A stretch of 27,485 nucleotides of DNA from positions 1-27,485 of the forward strand of contig JAEEQI010000008.1 of assembly GCA_016285215.1 (NCBI GenBank), in the 5' to 3' direction. Source of the DNA: Bacteroidales bacterium (lineage in GTDB: Bacteria > Bacteroidota > Bacteroidia > Bacteroidales > UBA932). Made by a program: the position numbers and the translations under genes. Of the stretch, positions 6,242-15,472 are shown piece after piece; position 1 is the stretch's first letter, and each line of letters opens with the position of its first letter. Below the pieces are notes generated by a model. The model saw only the letters and a list, made by a program, of their open reading frames with translations, made no database searches and was not told the DNA's origin.

Positions 6242-8167
6242 ATGCAAAACGAATTACAAGGATACGTTCGCAAAAAACTCTCCGTCCGTGTGAGTTTGTG
6301 GGTGGTACTGTTTGCCGCCGTTATTTTCCTGGCAGCCCTGAGCTTCCTGTTTGTACAGTCCCGTACGGCCGTCCGTAAGGAGGCCATCAGCCATGCCACG
6401 GAGATCCTGGACAAGACCTCCCTTCGTGTAACCGGCATTCTCAACCGGGTGGAGGTGGCATCCAAAATGACCGAATGGCTGGTAGACCGCCATCTCGATG
6501 ATCCGGAAGCCATGTTGTTATACAGCCGGAGCATGCTGGTCAACAATCCGGATTTCACTTCCTGCTCCATTGCTTTTGAGCCCTATTATTTCAAGGAGTA
6601 CGGGCGGTATTTTTCGGCCTATACCAGATACGACGCGGATACCCTCCGCACCACGCAGGGAGGATCGGACGCCTACCAGTATTTCTATATGGACTGGTAC
6701 CTGATGCCCAAGCTCCTGGATAAATCCACGTGGACAGAGCCTTACATGGAGCTGGATGCCGCCTCGGGCCATCAGGAGATGGTGACTTCCTACAGCCAGC
6801 CCCTGGTCAACAGCAAGGGTGAGTACGTGGGAACCCTTAACACCGGCCTTTCGCTCAACTGGCTGTCCCAGACCATTTCGGCCGTCAAGCCCTATCCCAA
6901 CTCTTACAGTGTCATGGTGGGTAAGGGCGGTACTTACTTTGTCCACCCCGACGAAAACAAACTCCTCAAGCAGACCATCTTCACGCCCACCATGGAGAAG
7001 GCCGATTCGGCCCTCACCTCTTTGGGACACGCCATGCAGCGGGGAGAGGAAGGCATGACGGAGCTTCGCCTCAACGGCGAGCACTGCTATGTGTTCTATA
7101 AGCCGCTGGGCGTTACCGGCTGGAGTATGGCCATCGTGTGCCCGGAAAGAGATATCTTCCAGGGCTTCACCCGCCTTCGTACCACGGCCCTGTCCATTGT
7201 GGCGGTGGGTCTGCTGCTGATGCTGTTCTTCTTCATCCGCATCATCACGCGGGAACTGCAGCCGCTGCGGCGCCTGGCCGACGAGGCCGAAACCATAGCC
7301 TCCGGTCAGTTCCAGACGCAGCTGCCGGACTTTGGCCGCGTGGATGAGATTGGCCAGCTGAGCCAGTCGTTTGGCAATATGCAACAGTCTCTGGTGAACT
7401 ATATCAAAGAGCTCCAGACCACCACGGCCCAGAAGGCATCGCTGGAGAGTGAGCTCAACGTGGCCGCCAGCATCCAGATGTCTATGCTGCCCAGCGTGTT
7501 CCCGGACCGCGAGGGCCTGGATATGTTTGCCTCCATGACCCCGGCCAAGGAAGTGGGTGGAGACCTGTACGGTTATCTGCTTACGGACAACACCCTGTAC
7601 TTCTGCGTGGGAGACGTGAGCGGAAAGGGTGTGCCGGCCTCCCTGTTTATGGCCCAGGTTACGCGTCTGTTCCGTACGCTGGCCGGTCAGCAGCTGCTTC
7701 CGGCCGATATCTGCCGCCATATGAACGATGCCCTCTCCGGAGAGGAGAACCAGACCGATATGTTTGTGACCCTCTTCGTGGGCCTGGTGGATCTGACCAC
7801 CGGTCATCTTTCCTTCTGCAACGCAGGCCACAATCCGCCCGTGATTGGCGGAGGAGAGAACGGCGGAGACTTCCTCCAGATGCAGTCCAACTTCCCTATT
7901 GGCGTGCTGCCGGGCCTGGTGTTCCAGGGGGAAGAGATCGATACCATCAAGAACCGCCCGCTGCTCATCTACACGGACGGTCTCAACGAGGCCGAAAACC
8001 GCCAGCACGAGCAGTTTGGAGACGACCGCCTGCTGGACATCCTGCGCAATACCCGCTTCGATTCGGCCCGCCAGGTGGTGGAAACCCTCTGCGAGTGCAT
8101 TGAGAAGCACAGAGACGGCGCCGATCCCAACGATGACTTAACCATTATGTGCCTGCGAGTAAGTTAG
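6242..8167 (+). CDS. Membrane sensor phosphatase: Cache, HAMP and SpoIIE/PP2C domains
   Basis: A 641-residue protein. Transmembrane helix 1 (about 19-39), an extracytoplasmic sensor of Cache type (about 45-305, with the WYLMPKLLDK and YSQPLVNSKGEYVG patterns), helix 2 (about 314-334), HAMP (335-388), a short coiled linker ending in the RsbU-like AASIQMSMLP (408-417), then a complete PP2C/SpoIIE phosphatase: AKEVGGDLYG (435-444), VGDVSGKGVPASLF (456-469), CNAGHNPP (526-533), YTDGLNEAEN (577-586), DDLTIMCLRV (631-640). Metal-binding aspartates 441, 458, 579 and 631/632 are present. Family role: dephosphorylation of a Ser/Thr-phosphorylated anti-sigma antagonist or similar switch. No such partner is in the window. 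Cotranscribed with the binding protein. Confidence 0.9.
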   Translation: MQNELQGYVRKKLSVRVSLWVVLFAAVIFLAALSFLFVQSRTAVRKEAISHATEILDKTSLRVTGILNRVEVASKMTEWLVDRHLDDPEAMLLYSRSMLVNNPDFTSCSIAFEPYYFKEYGRYFSAYTRYDADTLRTTQGGSDAYQYFYMDWYLMPKLLDKSTWTEPYMELDAASGHQEMVTSYSQPLVNSKGEYVGTLNTGLSLNWLSQTISAVKPYPNSYSVMVGKGGTYFVHPDENKLLKQTIFTPTMEKADSALTSLGHAMQRGEEGMTELRLNGEHCYVFYKPLGVTGWSMAIVCPERDIFQGFTRLRTTALSIVAVGLLLMLFFFIRIITRELQPLRRLADEAETIASGQFQTQLPDFGRVDEIGQLSQSFGNMQQSLVNYIKELQTTTAQKASLESELNVAASIQMSMLPSVFPDREGLDMFASMTPAKEVGGDLYGYLLTDNTLYFCVGDVSGKGVPASLFMAQVTRLFRTLAGQQLLPADICRHMNDALSGEENQTDMFVTLFVGLVDLTTGHLSFCNAGHNPPVIGGGENGGDFLQMQSNFPIGVLPGLVFQGEEIDTIKNRPLLIYTDGLNEAENRQHEQFGDDRLLDILRNTRFDSARQVVETLCECIEKHRDGADPNDDLTIMCLRVS

Positions 8168-8178
8168 GCTAATCAAAT

Positions 8179-9648
8179 ATGCGAAAATTCTTCAGTACCC
8201 TTTTCACGCTGGTGCTGTCTGTCAGTGCCGTTCTGGCCCAGGACTCCATCCAGCAGATCGTAGACCTTCAAGCCAGTCAGGAACCTCTGAAAGGTTCGGC
8301 CTGGGGCTTTTATGCCGTAGATGCCGCCGGCAATACGCTGGCCAGCCATAATGCCGGGATACGCCTGACGCCGGCCTCCAACCGCAAGCTGGTGACCACC
8401 GGCGTGGCCCTGCATGCCTTCGGCCCGGATTACCGTTTCCGTACGTCGCTGGGCTATACCGGTACCATTGAGCCCGATGGCACCCTCAAGGGAGACCTGT
8501 ACATCATTGGTGGGGGAGACCCTACCCTGGGTTCGGCCGATACGGCTTATGTCCTCAAGGCCGATGCCCTCTTCTGGAAATGGAAGACCCTCCTGCGGGA
8601 AAAGGGCATCCAGCGCATCCACGGCCGCATCATTGGAGACGGAAGTGCCTACGAAGGGGATCTGGAGCACGCCTCCTGGGATTATAACGATTCCGGCACC
8701 TACTACGGTACCGGCGGCAACGCCCTCTGCTTTTACGAGAACGCCATTGATATGCAGGTGAGTGCTACCCGCGAGGGAGAGCCCATCAACATTACCCGCA
8801 TTTACCCCGAGACCCCCTGGCTGCACGTCATCAACTACGGCGTTACGGGTCCCGCCGGCAGCGGCAACAGCCTCTTCCTGTTTACCACGGACTTTTCCCA
8901 CAAGGCAGAGATGCGCGGCGTCTTTGGAGTGGACCGCCGTCCCAAGATTGAAAGCGCGTCCAACAAATATGGAGACCTTACCTGCGCCTACTACTTCTGG
9001 AAAAACCTCCGGGATACCGGCTGGGAAGTAACCGGCGGCTATGCCCACGTCAACCGCGGCGGCTACATCCAGGGCTCCGACTTTGTAGAAATGGGAAAGG
9101 CCGGAAAACCCGTTGTGCTGGGTTATACGGAGGGACCTCGTCTGGCCGATATTGCCCGTCTGACCAACGTCAGAAGCGATAATTTCTATGCCGAGGCTAT
9201 GCTGCGCGCTATGGGCGAGAAGGCTACGGGAGTGGCCGAGTACGACAGCTGCCTGGTGGCCGAGAGCGTGGTGCTCCGCGACATGGGCCTGGACCTGGAC
9301 CATATCCGTTTTGCCGACGGCAGCGGCCTGTCTTCCCAGAATTTTGTTACTCCGGAGTGGATGGTGAGTTATCTGCAGGCCATCCAGAAGAGCCCGGCTT
9401 TCCCCGCCTTCCTGGCTTCGCTTCCGCAGCCCGGAGAGGGAACGCTGAGTATGATCCGTTTCCCCGGAGCCGACCGCGTGCGTATGAAGAGCGGCTCCAT
9501 CACCGGCGCCCTCTGCTATTCGGGTTATATCCTGGATGCCAACGGAAAGCCCGCCGTTACTTTCTCTATCCTTACCAACAACTCGCTGGTTGGTTCGTCT
9601 GAAGTGCGCAAGGCGCTGGTTCAGATGATTCGGAAACTCACCGAATAG
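8179..9648 (+). CDS. dacB: D-alanyl-D-alanine carboxypeptidase/endopeptidase, PBP4 (S13) type
   Basis: A 489-residue exported penicillin-binding protein with a signal peptide (1-20, VLA before QDS). All three active-site motifs are present: SxxK as S67-NR-K70, SxN as S333-D-N335, and KTG as K437-S-G439. The long segment between the first two motifs is the insert typical of S13 enzymes, and the motif RFADGSGLS (377-385) is also typical. It trims or cleaves peptidoglycan cross-links in the periplasm. It starts 11 nt after the phosphatase stop, so it is probably in the same operon; whether it is a functional output of that sensor is unknown. A new promoter lies right after it. Confidence 0.9.
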   Translation: MRKFFSTLFTLVLSVSAVLAQDSIQQIVDLQASQEPLKGSAWGFYAVDAAGNTLASHNAGIRLTPASNRKLVTTGVALHAFGPDYRFRTSLGYTGTIEPDGTLKGDLYIIGGGDPTLGSADTAYVLKADALFWKWKTLLREKGIQRIHGRIIGDGSAYEGDLEHASWDYNDSGTYYGTGGNALCFYENAIDMQVSATREGEPINITRIYPETPWLHVINYGVTGPAGSGNSLFLFTTDFSHKAEMRGVFGVDRRPKIESASNKYGDLTCAYYFWKNLRDTGWEVTGGYAHVNRGGYIQGSDFVEMGKAGKPVVLGYTEGPRLADIARLTNVRSDNFYAEAMLRAMGEKATGVAEYDSCLVAESVVLRDMGLDLDHIRFADGSGLSSQNFVTPEWMVSYLQAIQKSPAFPAFLASLPQPGEGTLSMIRFPGADRVRMKSGSITGALCYSGYILDANGKPAVTFSILTNNSLVGSSEVRKALVQMIRKLTE

Positions 9649-9659
9649 AGAAAATTTTG

Positions 9660-9667
9660 TATCTTTG
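9660..9667 (+). promoter_or_regulatory. -7 promoter box of the surA-ostA-galE-opt-pepT operon
   Basis: TATCTTTG, a perfect TAnnTTTG, ends only 4 nt before the ATG at 9672, so the mRNA would start at or very near the first codon. The upstream element is not recognisable. No terminator separates it from the dacB stop at 9648. Confidence 0.55.
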
Positions 9668-9671
9668 TAAG

Positions 9672-10556
9672 ATGATTAAAAAGAAGATCTATATCTGTCT
9701 GCTGGTCCTTCTGGCTGCCGTTTCGTGTAAAACGGTGAGCCACTTGCAGGAGACGGCCACCGAGCTTTTCAGAGGCGAGGTAGTGGCCAAGGTGGGAGAT
9801 CACCGGCTGCACCGTGCAGAGCTGGAGAGCTACATCCCCGCCGGCGTCTCGGAAGAGGACAGCACCTCCCTGGCCCGCCAGTTCATTCAGAGCTGGGCAG
9901 AGGATCTCCTGCTTATGGATATGGCTGAGGCCCAGCTTTCGGCCCAGGAGAAAGACGTAAAGGCCGAACTGGAAGAATATCGCAAAAACCTCATCAAATA
10001 CCGCTACGAGCAGCTTTACATCCAGCAGCGCCTGGATACGCTGGTCACCGAGGACGAGGTAGCCATCTTTTACCGGGATAATCCGGACCGTTTCCGTCTG
10101 GAGCGCCCCATCCTCAAATCCCGTTATATGGTCATCCCGGCCGACGCCCGAAGCCTGAAGCTCATCAAGGCCAAAATGTCGTCGGACGACGAAATTGAGG
10201 TAGTGGAGGCTGACAGCCTGGCCGCCTCGGTGGCGCTTAAGTACGCCGATTTGTCGGAAACCTGGATGGACGCCCTGGCCCTGGCCCGTGAGGCCGTGAT
10301 AGACTACCGCACGCTGGTGGCAGGAATCAAGAACCCCTTCGTGGAGGTAACGGACGACGCCGGCAACCTGCACGTGGTCTACGTGGTGGATATGGTTCCG
10401 GACGGCAAGACCGCCCCTATCGAGTATTGTGAGGAAAGAATCCGGGATCTTATCCTGAGTTCCAGAAAACACGCACTGGAAGAGGGTCTGGCCCAAGACT
10501 TGCTGGAGAACGCCCGCAAGAACAACAAGTTTGTAATCTATGATTATGAAAAATAG
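9672..10556 (+). CDS. SurA/PpiC-like periplasmic chaperone lipoprotein
   Basis: A 294-residue lipoprotein: basic start (MIKKK), hydrophobic stretch, lipobox AVSC with Cys19. The mature part resembles the N-terminal chaperone region of SurA/PrsA-type proteins (KVGDHRLHRAELESYIP, then an all-helical region with EVAIFYRDNPDRFRLERP). The C-terminal part, where a parvulin prolyl isomerase domain would be, is divergent and I see no intact parvulin signature. Likely role: folding helper for outer-membrane proteins. Its 3' end overlaps surA, which supports a joint role. ATG 9672 is preferred over a TTG at 9657 because the latter lies inside the -7 box region and spoils the signal peptide. Confidence 0.75.
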   Translation: MIKKKIYICLLVLLAAVSCKTVSHLQETATELFRGEVVAKVGDHRLHRAELESYIPAGVSEEDSTSLARQFIQSWAEDLLLMDMAEAQLSAQEKDVKAELEEYRKNLIKYRYEQLYIQQRLDTLVTEDEVAIFYRDNPDRFRLERPILKSRYMVIPADARSLKLIKAKMSSDDEIEVVEADSLAASVALKYADLSETWMDALALAREAVIDYRTLVAGIKNPFVEVTDDAGNLHVVYVVDMVPDGKTAPIEYCEERIRDLILSSRKHALEEGLAQDLLENARKNNKFVIYDYEK

Positions 10557-11919
10557 CATCGTCATTGCGGCAGGACTGTTTCTGGCCTGCCTTCCCCTGG
10601 GAGCCCAGAAGTACAAGGGCATTGTGGATAAATCCGTTGCCGTGGTAGGCGGAGAGACCATCCTCCTGTCGGATGTAGAGGCCGAAGTTCAGCAGCAGCG
10701 CGCTGCCGGCAGCTCCAGCGACCGTGACCTCCGTTGCGAGATTCTGGAAGCTATGATGGAGAGCAAGATTTTCCTTATGCAGGCCCGCATTGACTCCCTC
10801 ACCGTGGGAATGGATATGGTCCAGAACAACCTGAGCCAGCGTATCGACTGGTTCCGTACCCAACTGGGCGGTGACGAAGAAATGGAAAAATACTTTGGCA
10901 AGCCCCTGTACAAGCTTCGTCAGGAGTGGACCAAGACCCTGGAAGAGCAGAGTCTCACCGAGCAGGCCCGTTACTCGGTGGCCAGCAAGATTTCCGAGGT
11001 AACCCCTTACGATGTCCAGGAGTATCTCAAGGCCACGGACCCCGAAGATCTTCCCGTGGTTCCCGTGAAGTACCAGCTTAGCCAGATCTGCCTCTATCCG
11101 GACCGTGCTGCAGCCGCTACCGCCGTGCGCGAAAAGCTGCTGAGCCTGCGCGAGCGTATTATGAACGGTGAAAAGTTTGCCACCCTGGCCCGCATCTATT
11201 CCGAAGATCCGGGCAGCGCCCGCCGCGGCGGAGAACTGGGTATGGCCTCCAAGTCCATCTTCTGGCCCGCCTTCTCCGATGCCGCTATGGCCCTGAGGCC
11301 CGGCACCATTTCCCAGATTGTGGAAACCCCCGACGGCTTCCATATCATTGAAGTCATTGAGAAGAAGGGAGATATGTTCAACGCACGTCACATCCTTCTC
11401 AAGCCCCAGTATACGCAGGAAGACCGCGAAAAGGCCTTCGCCCGTCTGGACAGCCTCAAGAACGCCATCCAGCAGGAGGAGATTCCTTTTGACCTGGCTG
11501 CCCGCTTCTATTCCGAAGACCTTCCCACCCGCACCAACGGCGGTCAGATGGCAGACCCTTCCACCGGTTCCTCCTACTTTGAAATTGACCAGCTCAAGCC
11601 GGCCGACTATGCCGCCATCAAGGATTTGGAGCCCGGACAGATTTCCGAGCCCGTGGAGTCTCAGGATAACGAAGGCTACCTCCAGGGCCGTCAGGGTAAC
11701 CTGATTTACAAGATCATCCGCGTGGACAAGATTCTCCCGGCCCACACCGCCACTTTTGAGAACGACTACAACCAGATTCTGGAAACCGTTCAGCAGAAGA
11801 AGCAGATGGAGGCCGTGGATGCCTTCCTGAACAACAAGATCAAGAACACCTATATTGTCATTGACCCCTTGTTTGCCGAGTGTGACTTCTCCCGGGAAGC
11901 TTGGAACGCCCGTAAATAG
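10546..11919 (+). CDS. surA: Periplasmic chaperone SurA, two parvulin domains
   Basis: A protein of 457 residues (459 if the ATG at 10540 is used) with a signal peptide ending GAQ. After an N-terminal chaperone segment (VAVVGGETILLSDVEAE) come two parvulin-type prolyl isomerase domains: the first at about 175-275 with YSEDPGSARRGGELG and GFHIIEV, the second at about 280-395 with NARHILLKP and YSEDLPTRTNGGQM. SurA guides unfolded outer-membrane proteins across the periplasm. The start overlaps the previous gene by 11 nt and its TAG overlaps the GTG start of the next gene by one base, so translation is probably coupled along the operon. Confidence 0.9.
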   Translation: MKNSIVIAAGLFLACLPLGAQKYKGIVDKSVAVVGGETILLSDVEAEVQQQRAAGSSSDRDLRCEILEAMMESKIFLMQARIDSLTVGMDMVQNNLSQRIDWFRTQLGGDEEMEKYFGKPLYKLRQEWTKTLEEQSLTEQARYSVASKISEVTPYDVQEYLKATDPEDLPVVPVKYQLSQICLYPDRAAAATAVREKLLSLRERIMNGEKFATLARIYSEDPGSARRGGELGMASKSIFWPAFSDAAMALRPGTISQIVETPDGFHIIEVIEKKGDMFNARHILLKPQYTQEDREKAFARLDSLKNAIQQEEIPFDLAARFYSEDLPTRTNGGQMADPSTGSSYFEIDQLKPADYAAIKDLEPGQISEPVESQDNEGYLQGRQGNLIYKIIRVDKILPAHTATFENDYNQILETVQQKKQMEAVDAFLNNKIKNTYIVIDPLFAECDFSREAWNARK

Positions 11920-14429
11920 TGCATTTTTCCGGGACTCATAAATGGCTGATGCCCGTGCTGCTACTGCTTTTCGCAGTGGCGGCTTTGGCTTATGAGCCCC
12001 CGCAGGAGCCGGTCCAGGAAAAAGACAAGGTCCACCTGATTAGCGCCCAGAGCGCCCAGCTCATAGAAAAAGATGGCGAGAACTACCGAAAAGTGGTGGG
12101 TCCCGCCAAATTCTTGCATAACGACACGTATCTTCTCTGCGATACGGCCCTGTGGAACGTGAATACCAACATCATTGACGCCACGGGCAACGTGCAAATT
12201 ATCCAGGACCGCACCAAACTGTCCAGCGCCACCCTCCAGTACGTGGTAGACGACAATATGGCCAAGTTCCGAGGAGAGCTGGTGCAGCTGGAAGACAGCG
12301 ACCACAACACCCTCCGTACCCGTTATCTGGACTACAACACCAAAGACTCGGTGGCCATTTTCCAGAACGGCGCGGCTATGCGGGACAAGGACGGACAGAT
12401 CATAGAGAGCCTGTATGGCACCTACGATGCCAAGGCCCACCTCTTTATCTTCAACGACCAGGTGAATATGTATATGGACACCACGTTTATGAAGACGTCC
12501 CGCCTGGAGTACAGAAGTGACCTGTCCACCGCCTATTTCGGTTACGGCACCGATATGTGGCAGGACGACCAGATGCTAAGCGCCGACGACGGCTGGTACG
12601 ACCGCAACAAGGAGTTGTACTTCTTCCGCCGCCGGGTGCACCTGCTTACCCAGGACCAGGAAATCTGGAGCGACTCCCTCTACTATCACCGCGTGGCGGG
12701 AGACGTGGAGATGCTGGGCAATGTGGAAATTATGGATACCACCCGCAATGTCTTCGGCCTGGCCGGACGGATGGAGTACTCGGATTCCCTTTCGCAGATC
12801 CGGATGACCCGGGACCCCGCCATTATGTCCATTACGGAGGAGAAAGAGCGCGTGGATACCGTTTATGTGGGGGCCGATATCCTCTTCTCGCGTGCCTACA
12901 AGCGCTGCGACATTCCCGAGGAGTGGGTGAAAGACGCTGAGAAGCGTACGAAGGACATCTCCGGAGACCCGGTGATGGAGTATCGCAAGAAAGCCGCCGA
13001 AGAAGCCGCCAAGAAAGCGGCCGATGCCCTCAAGAACGACCCCGCCAAACAGGCCGAAGAAGCGGCCCGCAAGCTGCGCGAACAAAAGAATAATCAGAAG
13101 GGAAAGTTGGAGGCCGCGGCGCCTCCGGACCAGGAGGATACCACAGCCGTCAAAAAGCCGGAACCCGCTGTGAAAGCCCCTGTGGATACAGTTCCCCCGC
13201 CTCCGGATACATCCAAAGTGAATATCGTCTGGGGTTCCAAGAACGTGCGTCTCTTCCGCCGCGATATGCAGATGGCGGCAGACTCCCTCTATTACACGGA
13301 CCTGGATTCCCTGGTACGCCTGTATAGAGACCCTATCTTCTTTAACTCCGGCAACCGGCAGTATGCGGCCGACAGCATCTATATGGTCATCAAGAACCGC
13401 CAGATGCAGCGGGCCCATCTGCTGTCCAATGCCTTCATCACCATTGAGGAGGCCCCGCAGGCCTACGACCAGATTCGCGGAACCGAGATGGTGGCCTACT
13501 TTGACTCCACCAACGCCCTTACGCGTTTTGACGCCCTGGGCGGTGCTTCTTCCCTGTTTTATCTGGAAGAGAACGACGCCCTGGCCACGGTGAACAAGGT
13601 GGAGGCCAAGATGATTTACGCCACCTTCGTAAACGACACCCTCTCCAGGATGTACTATTACGACAATGCCAAAAACGACGGCTACCCCACGGTGCAGCTG
13701 CCGGAAGAGGACAAGACCCTCAAGGGTTTCCGTTGGGAGCCGGAGAGAAGGCCCAAGTCGCCGCTGGATGTGACGGCGCTGGAGCCGCGTCCCAGCGAGC
13801 GCATTGCCTACCTCTCCCGTCCGCACGCCAAGTTCCAGCAGACCGAGGATTACTTCCCCGGCTATATCAACAAAGTGTACCGGGACATTGCCATCCGCGA
13901 CTCCCTGACCGTGGTAAGACAGCGGGAGAAGGAGCAGAGGGAAGCTATGGAGAAAGAACTGGCCGCCCTGAAAGCACAGGAGGTGCAGGAAGACACTTTG
14001 GCCGTTCAGGCCGATACGACGATGACTGCGCTCAAGGATACGCTGAAGGCACCTCTGGACAGTCTGGCAGCCGCCCCGCTGGACAGCCTTTCCAAAGCGC
14101 CAGTAGACAGCCTCGCCTCCGAAGTCAAGAAAGAACCCACCCCTAAGGAGCTCCGCCAGGCCGAAAAAGCCCGAAAGGAGGCCGAAAAAGCCAGAATAAG
14201 AAAGCAGAAAGACGAGGAAAGGAAGGCCCGCTGGGCCGAACTGGACCGCCGCGACGCAGAGAAGAAAGCCGCCAAGGAGCAGAAGAAACTGGAGAAGGAG
14301 CGGGCCCGAAAGCTGAAAGCCCTCCAAAAGCTGGAGAAGAAGGCCCAGAAGGAACGGGCGCGGTTTGAAAGATACCTCCGCAGGGAACAGGAGCGGGAAC
14401 TCAGAAGACAAAACAAACGCAAAAAGTGA
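11919..14429 (+). CDS. Large OstA/LptA-like protein with charged coiled tail
   Basis: An 836-residue exported protein (signal peptide about 1-24). Two regions look like OstA/LptA beta-jellyroll repeats, about 38-330 and 433-600, with recurring patterns such as LLCDTALWN, YDAKAHLFIF and DSLYY. Between them lies a Lys/Ala/Glu-rich helical and Pro-rich insert (about 355-430). The C-terminus has three tandem APxDSL units (711-732), then about 100 residues that are nearly all Lys, Arg and Glu, probably a long helix. LptA proteins bridge lipopolysaccharide across the periplasm; the gene following surA fits outer-membrane biogenesis. The charged tail is far beyond a usual LptA. Start is a GTG overlapping the surA stop; an ATG at 11949 would leave the signal peptide without a basic end. 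Confidence 0.82.
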   Translation: MHFSGTHKWLMPVLLLLFAVAALAYEPPQEPVQEKDKVHLISAQSAQLIEKDGENYRKVVGPAKFLHNDTYLLCDTALWNVNTNIIDATGNVQIIQDRTKLSSATLQYVVDDNMAKFRGELVQLEDSDHNTLRTRYLDYNTKDSVAIFQNGAAMRDKDGQIIESLYGTYDAKAHLFIFNDQVNMYMDTTFMKTSRLEYRSDLSTAYFGYGTDMWQDDQMLSADDGWYDRNKELYFFRRRVHLLTQDQEIWSDSLYYHRVAGDVEMLGNVEIMDTTRNVFGLAGRMEYSDSLSQIRMTRDPAIMSITEEKERVDTVYVGADILFSRAYKRCDIPEEWVKDAEKRTKDISGDPVMEYRKKAAEEAAKKAADALKNDPAKQAEEAARKLREQKNNQKGKLEAAAPPDQEDTTAVKKPEPAVKAPVDTVPPPPDTSKVNIVWGSKNVRLFRRDMQMAADSLYYTDLDSLVRLYRDPIFFNSGNRQYAADSIYMVIKNRQMQRAHLLSNAFITIEEAPQAYDQIRGTEMVAYFDSTNALTRFDALGGASSLFYLEENDALATVNKVEAKMIYATFVNDTLSRMYYYDNAKNDGYPTVQLPEEDKTLKGFRWEPERRPKSPLDVTALEPRPSERIAYLSRPHAKFQQTEDYFPGYINKVYRDIAIRDSLTVVRQREKEQREAMEKELAALKAQEVQEDTLAVQADTTMTALKDTLKAPLDSLAAAPLDSLSKAPVDSLASEVKKEPTPKELRQAEKARKEAEKARIRKQKDEERKARWAELDRRDAEKKAAKEQKKLEKERARKLKALQKLEKKAQKERARFERYLRREQERELRRQNKRKK

Positions 14430-14430
14430 T

Positions 14431-15459
14431 ATGAAAAAGACCGTACTAGTATCCGGTGGTGCCGGTTTCATTGGCAGCCACGTTACTGTAGAACTCATCA
14501 ATGCCGGCTACGACGTAGTGGTGGCCGACAATTTCTCCAACTGCGACCGCACCTGCTATGAAGGCGTGAAAAAGATCACCGGCCGCGAGGACCTTCCTCT
14601 GGAAGTGGTAGATTTCTGCGATATGGCCGCCACCAACGCTCTCTTTGCCAAGTATCCCATTGACGCCGTTATCCACTTTGCCGCCTTCAAGGCCGTGGGT
14701 GAGTCGGTAGAGCAGCCGGTCCGCTATTACAAGAACAACCTTACCAGCTTCCTCAACGTGCTGGAGGCCGCCCAGAACAAGGGTGGCTGCAATGTGCTGT
14801 TCTCTTCTTCGGCCACCGTATATGGAGAGCCCGATGTGGTTCCCGTGACGGAAAAGACCCCTCGTCAGCCCGCCACCTCCCCTTACGGCAACACCAAGAC
14901 TATGTGCGAAGACATCCTTCACGACACCGTCAAAGCCAACGGCGGCAAGATCAAGGGTATCCTCCTCCGCTACTTCAACCCCATTGGCGCCCATCCCAGC
15001 GCCCTCATTGGTGAACTTCCCCGTGGCGTTCCCAATAACCTGGTTCCCTATATCACCCAGACGGCCATTGGCAAGCGCGAGTGCCTGAGCATCTTTGGCA
15101 ACGACTATCCCACCCCGGACGGCACCTGCCAGAGAGACTTCATTGACATTGTGGACCTGGCCAAGGCACACGTGTATGCCGTTACCCGTATGGTGGAAGG
15201 CAAGATGAAGCAGGACTGCGAGGTCTTCAACGTGGGCACCGGCCGTCCGCTGAGCGTGATGGAGCTGGTCAACGCCTTCGAGAAGGTGAACGGAGTCAAA
15301 CTCAATTACAAGTTTGCCCCCCGCCGTGCCGGAGACATCACCGCCATCTGGGCCGATCCCACCTTGGCCGAAACGGAAATGGGCTGGAAGGCCACCCGTA
15401 CCATTGAAGAAACCCTCAAGTCTGCCTGGGCTTGGGAGTGCCACCTGGCCGGAAAATAG
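14431..15459 (+). CDS. galE: UDP-glucose 4-epimerase
   Basis: A 342-residue short-chain dehydrogenase of the GalE type. The NAD-binding motif GGAGFIGS is at residues 9-16, the catalytic Ser/Thr region FSSSATVYG at 124-132, and the catalytic pair YGNTK gives Tyr152 and Lys156, closely matching E. coli Tyr149 and Lys153. LLRYFNPIGAH, followed by a GELP segment, is typical of galactose epimerases. It interconverts UDP-glucose and UDP-galactose for glycan and lipopolysaccharide synthesis, consistent with the OstA-like neighbour. It starts 1 nt after that gene's stop; a longer in-frame start within the upstream tail is unlikely. Confidence 0.93.
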   Translation: MKKTVLVSGGAGFIGSHVTVELINAGYDVVVADNFSNCDRTCYEGVKKITGREDLPLEVVDFCDMAATNALFAKYPIDAVIHFAAFKAVGESVEQPVRYYKNNLTSFLNVLEAAQNKGGCNVLFSSSATVYGEPDVVPVTEKTPRQPATSPYGNTKTMCEDILHDTVKANGGKIKGILLRYFNPIGAHPSALIGELPRGVPNNLVPYITQTAIGKRECLSIFGNDYPTPDGTCQRDFIDIVDLAKAHVYAVTRMVEGKMKQDCEVFNVGTGRPLSVMELVNAFEKVNGVKLNYKFAPRRAGDITAIWADPTLAETEMGWKATRTIEETLKSAWAWECHLAGK

Positions 15460-15472
15460 AACTTGACACAAT

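Noticed and set aside
6518..8110. 530-codon minus-strand frame
   Set aside because: Antisense to the SpoIIE-type phosphatase, whose catalytic motifs are intact; long mirror frames are common in GC-rich genes.
5277..9648. Thiamine-precursor ABC transport operon
   Set aside because: Only the binding protein is present; the following genes are a phosphatase and a peptidoglycan peptidase, with no permease or ATPase.
10450..11745. 431-codon minus-strand frame
   Set aside because: Antisense to surA; no start context or motif of its own.
12576..14501. 641-codon minus-strand frame, Leu/Gly/Val rich
   Set aside because: Mirror of the OstA-like gene; the hydrophobic look comes from reading Glu/Lys-rich codons backwards.
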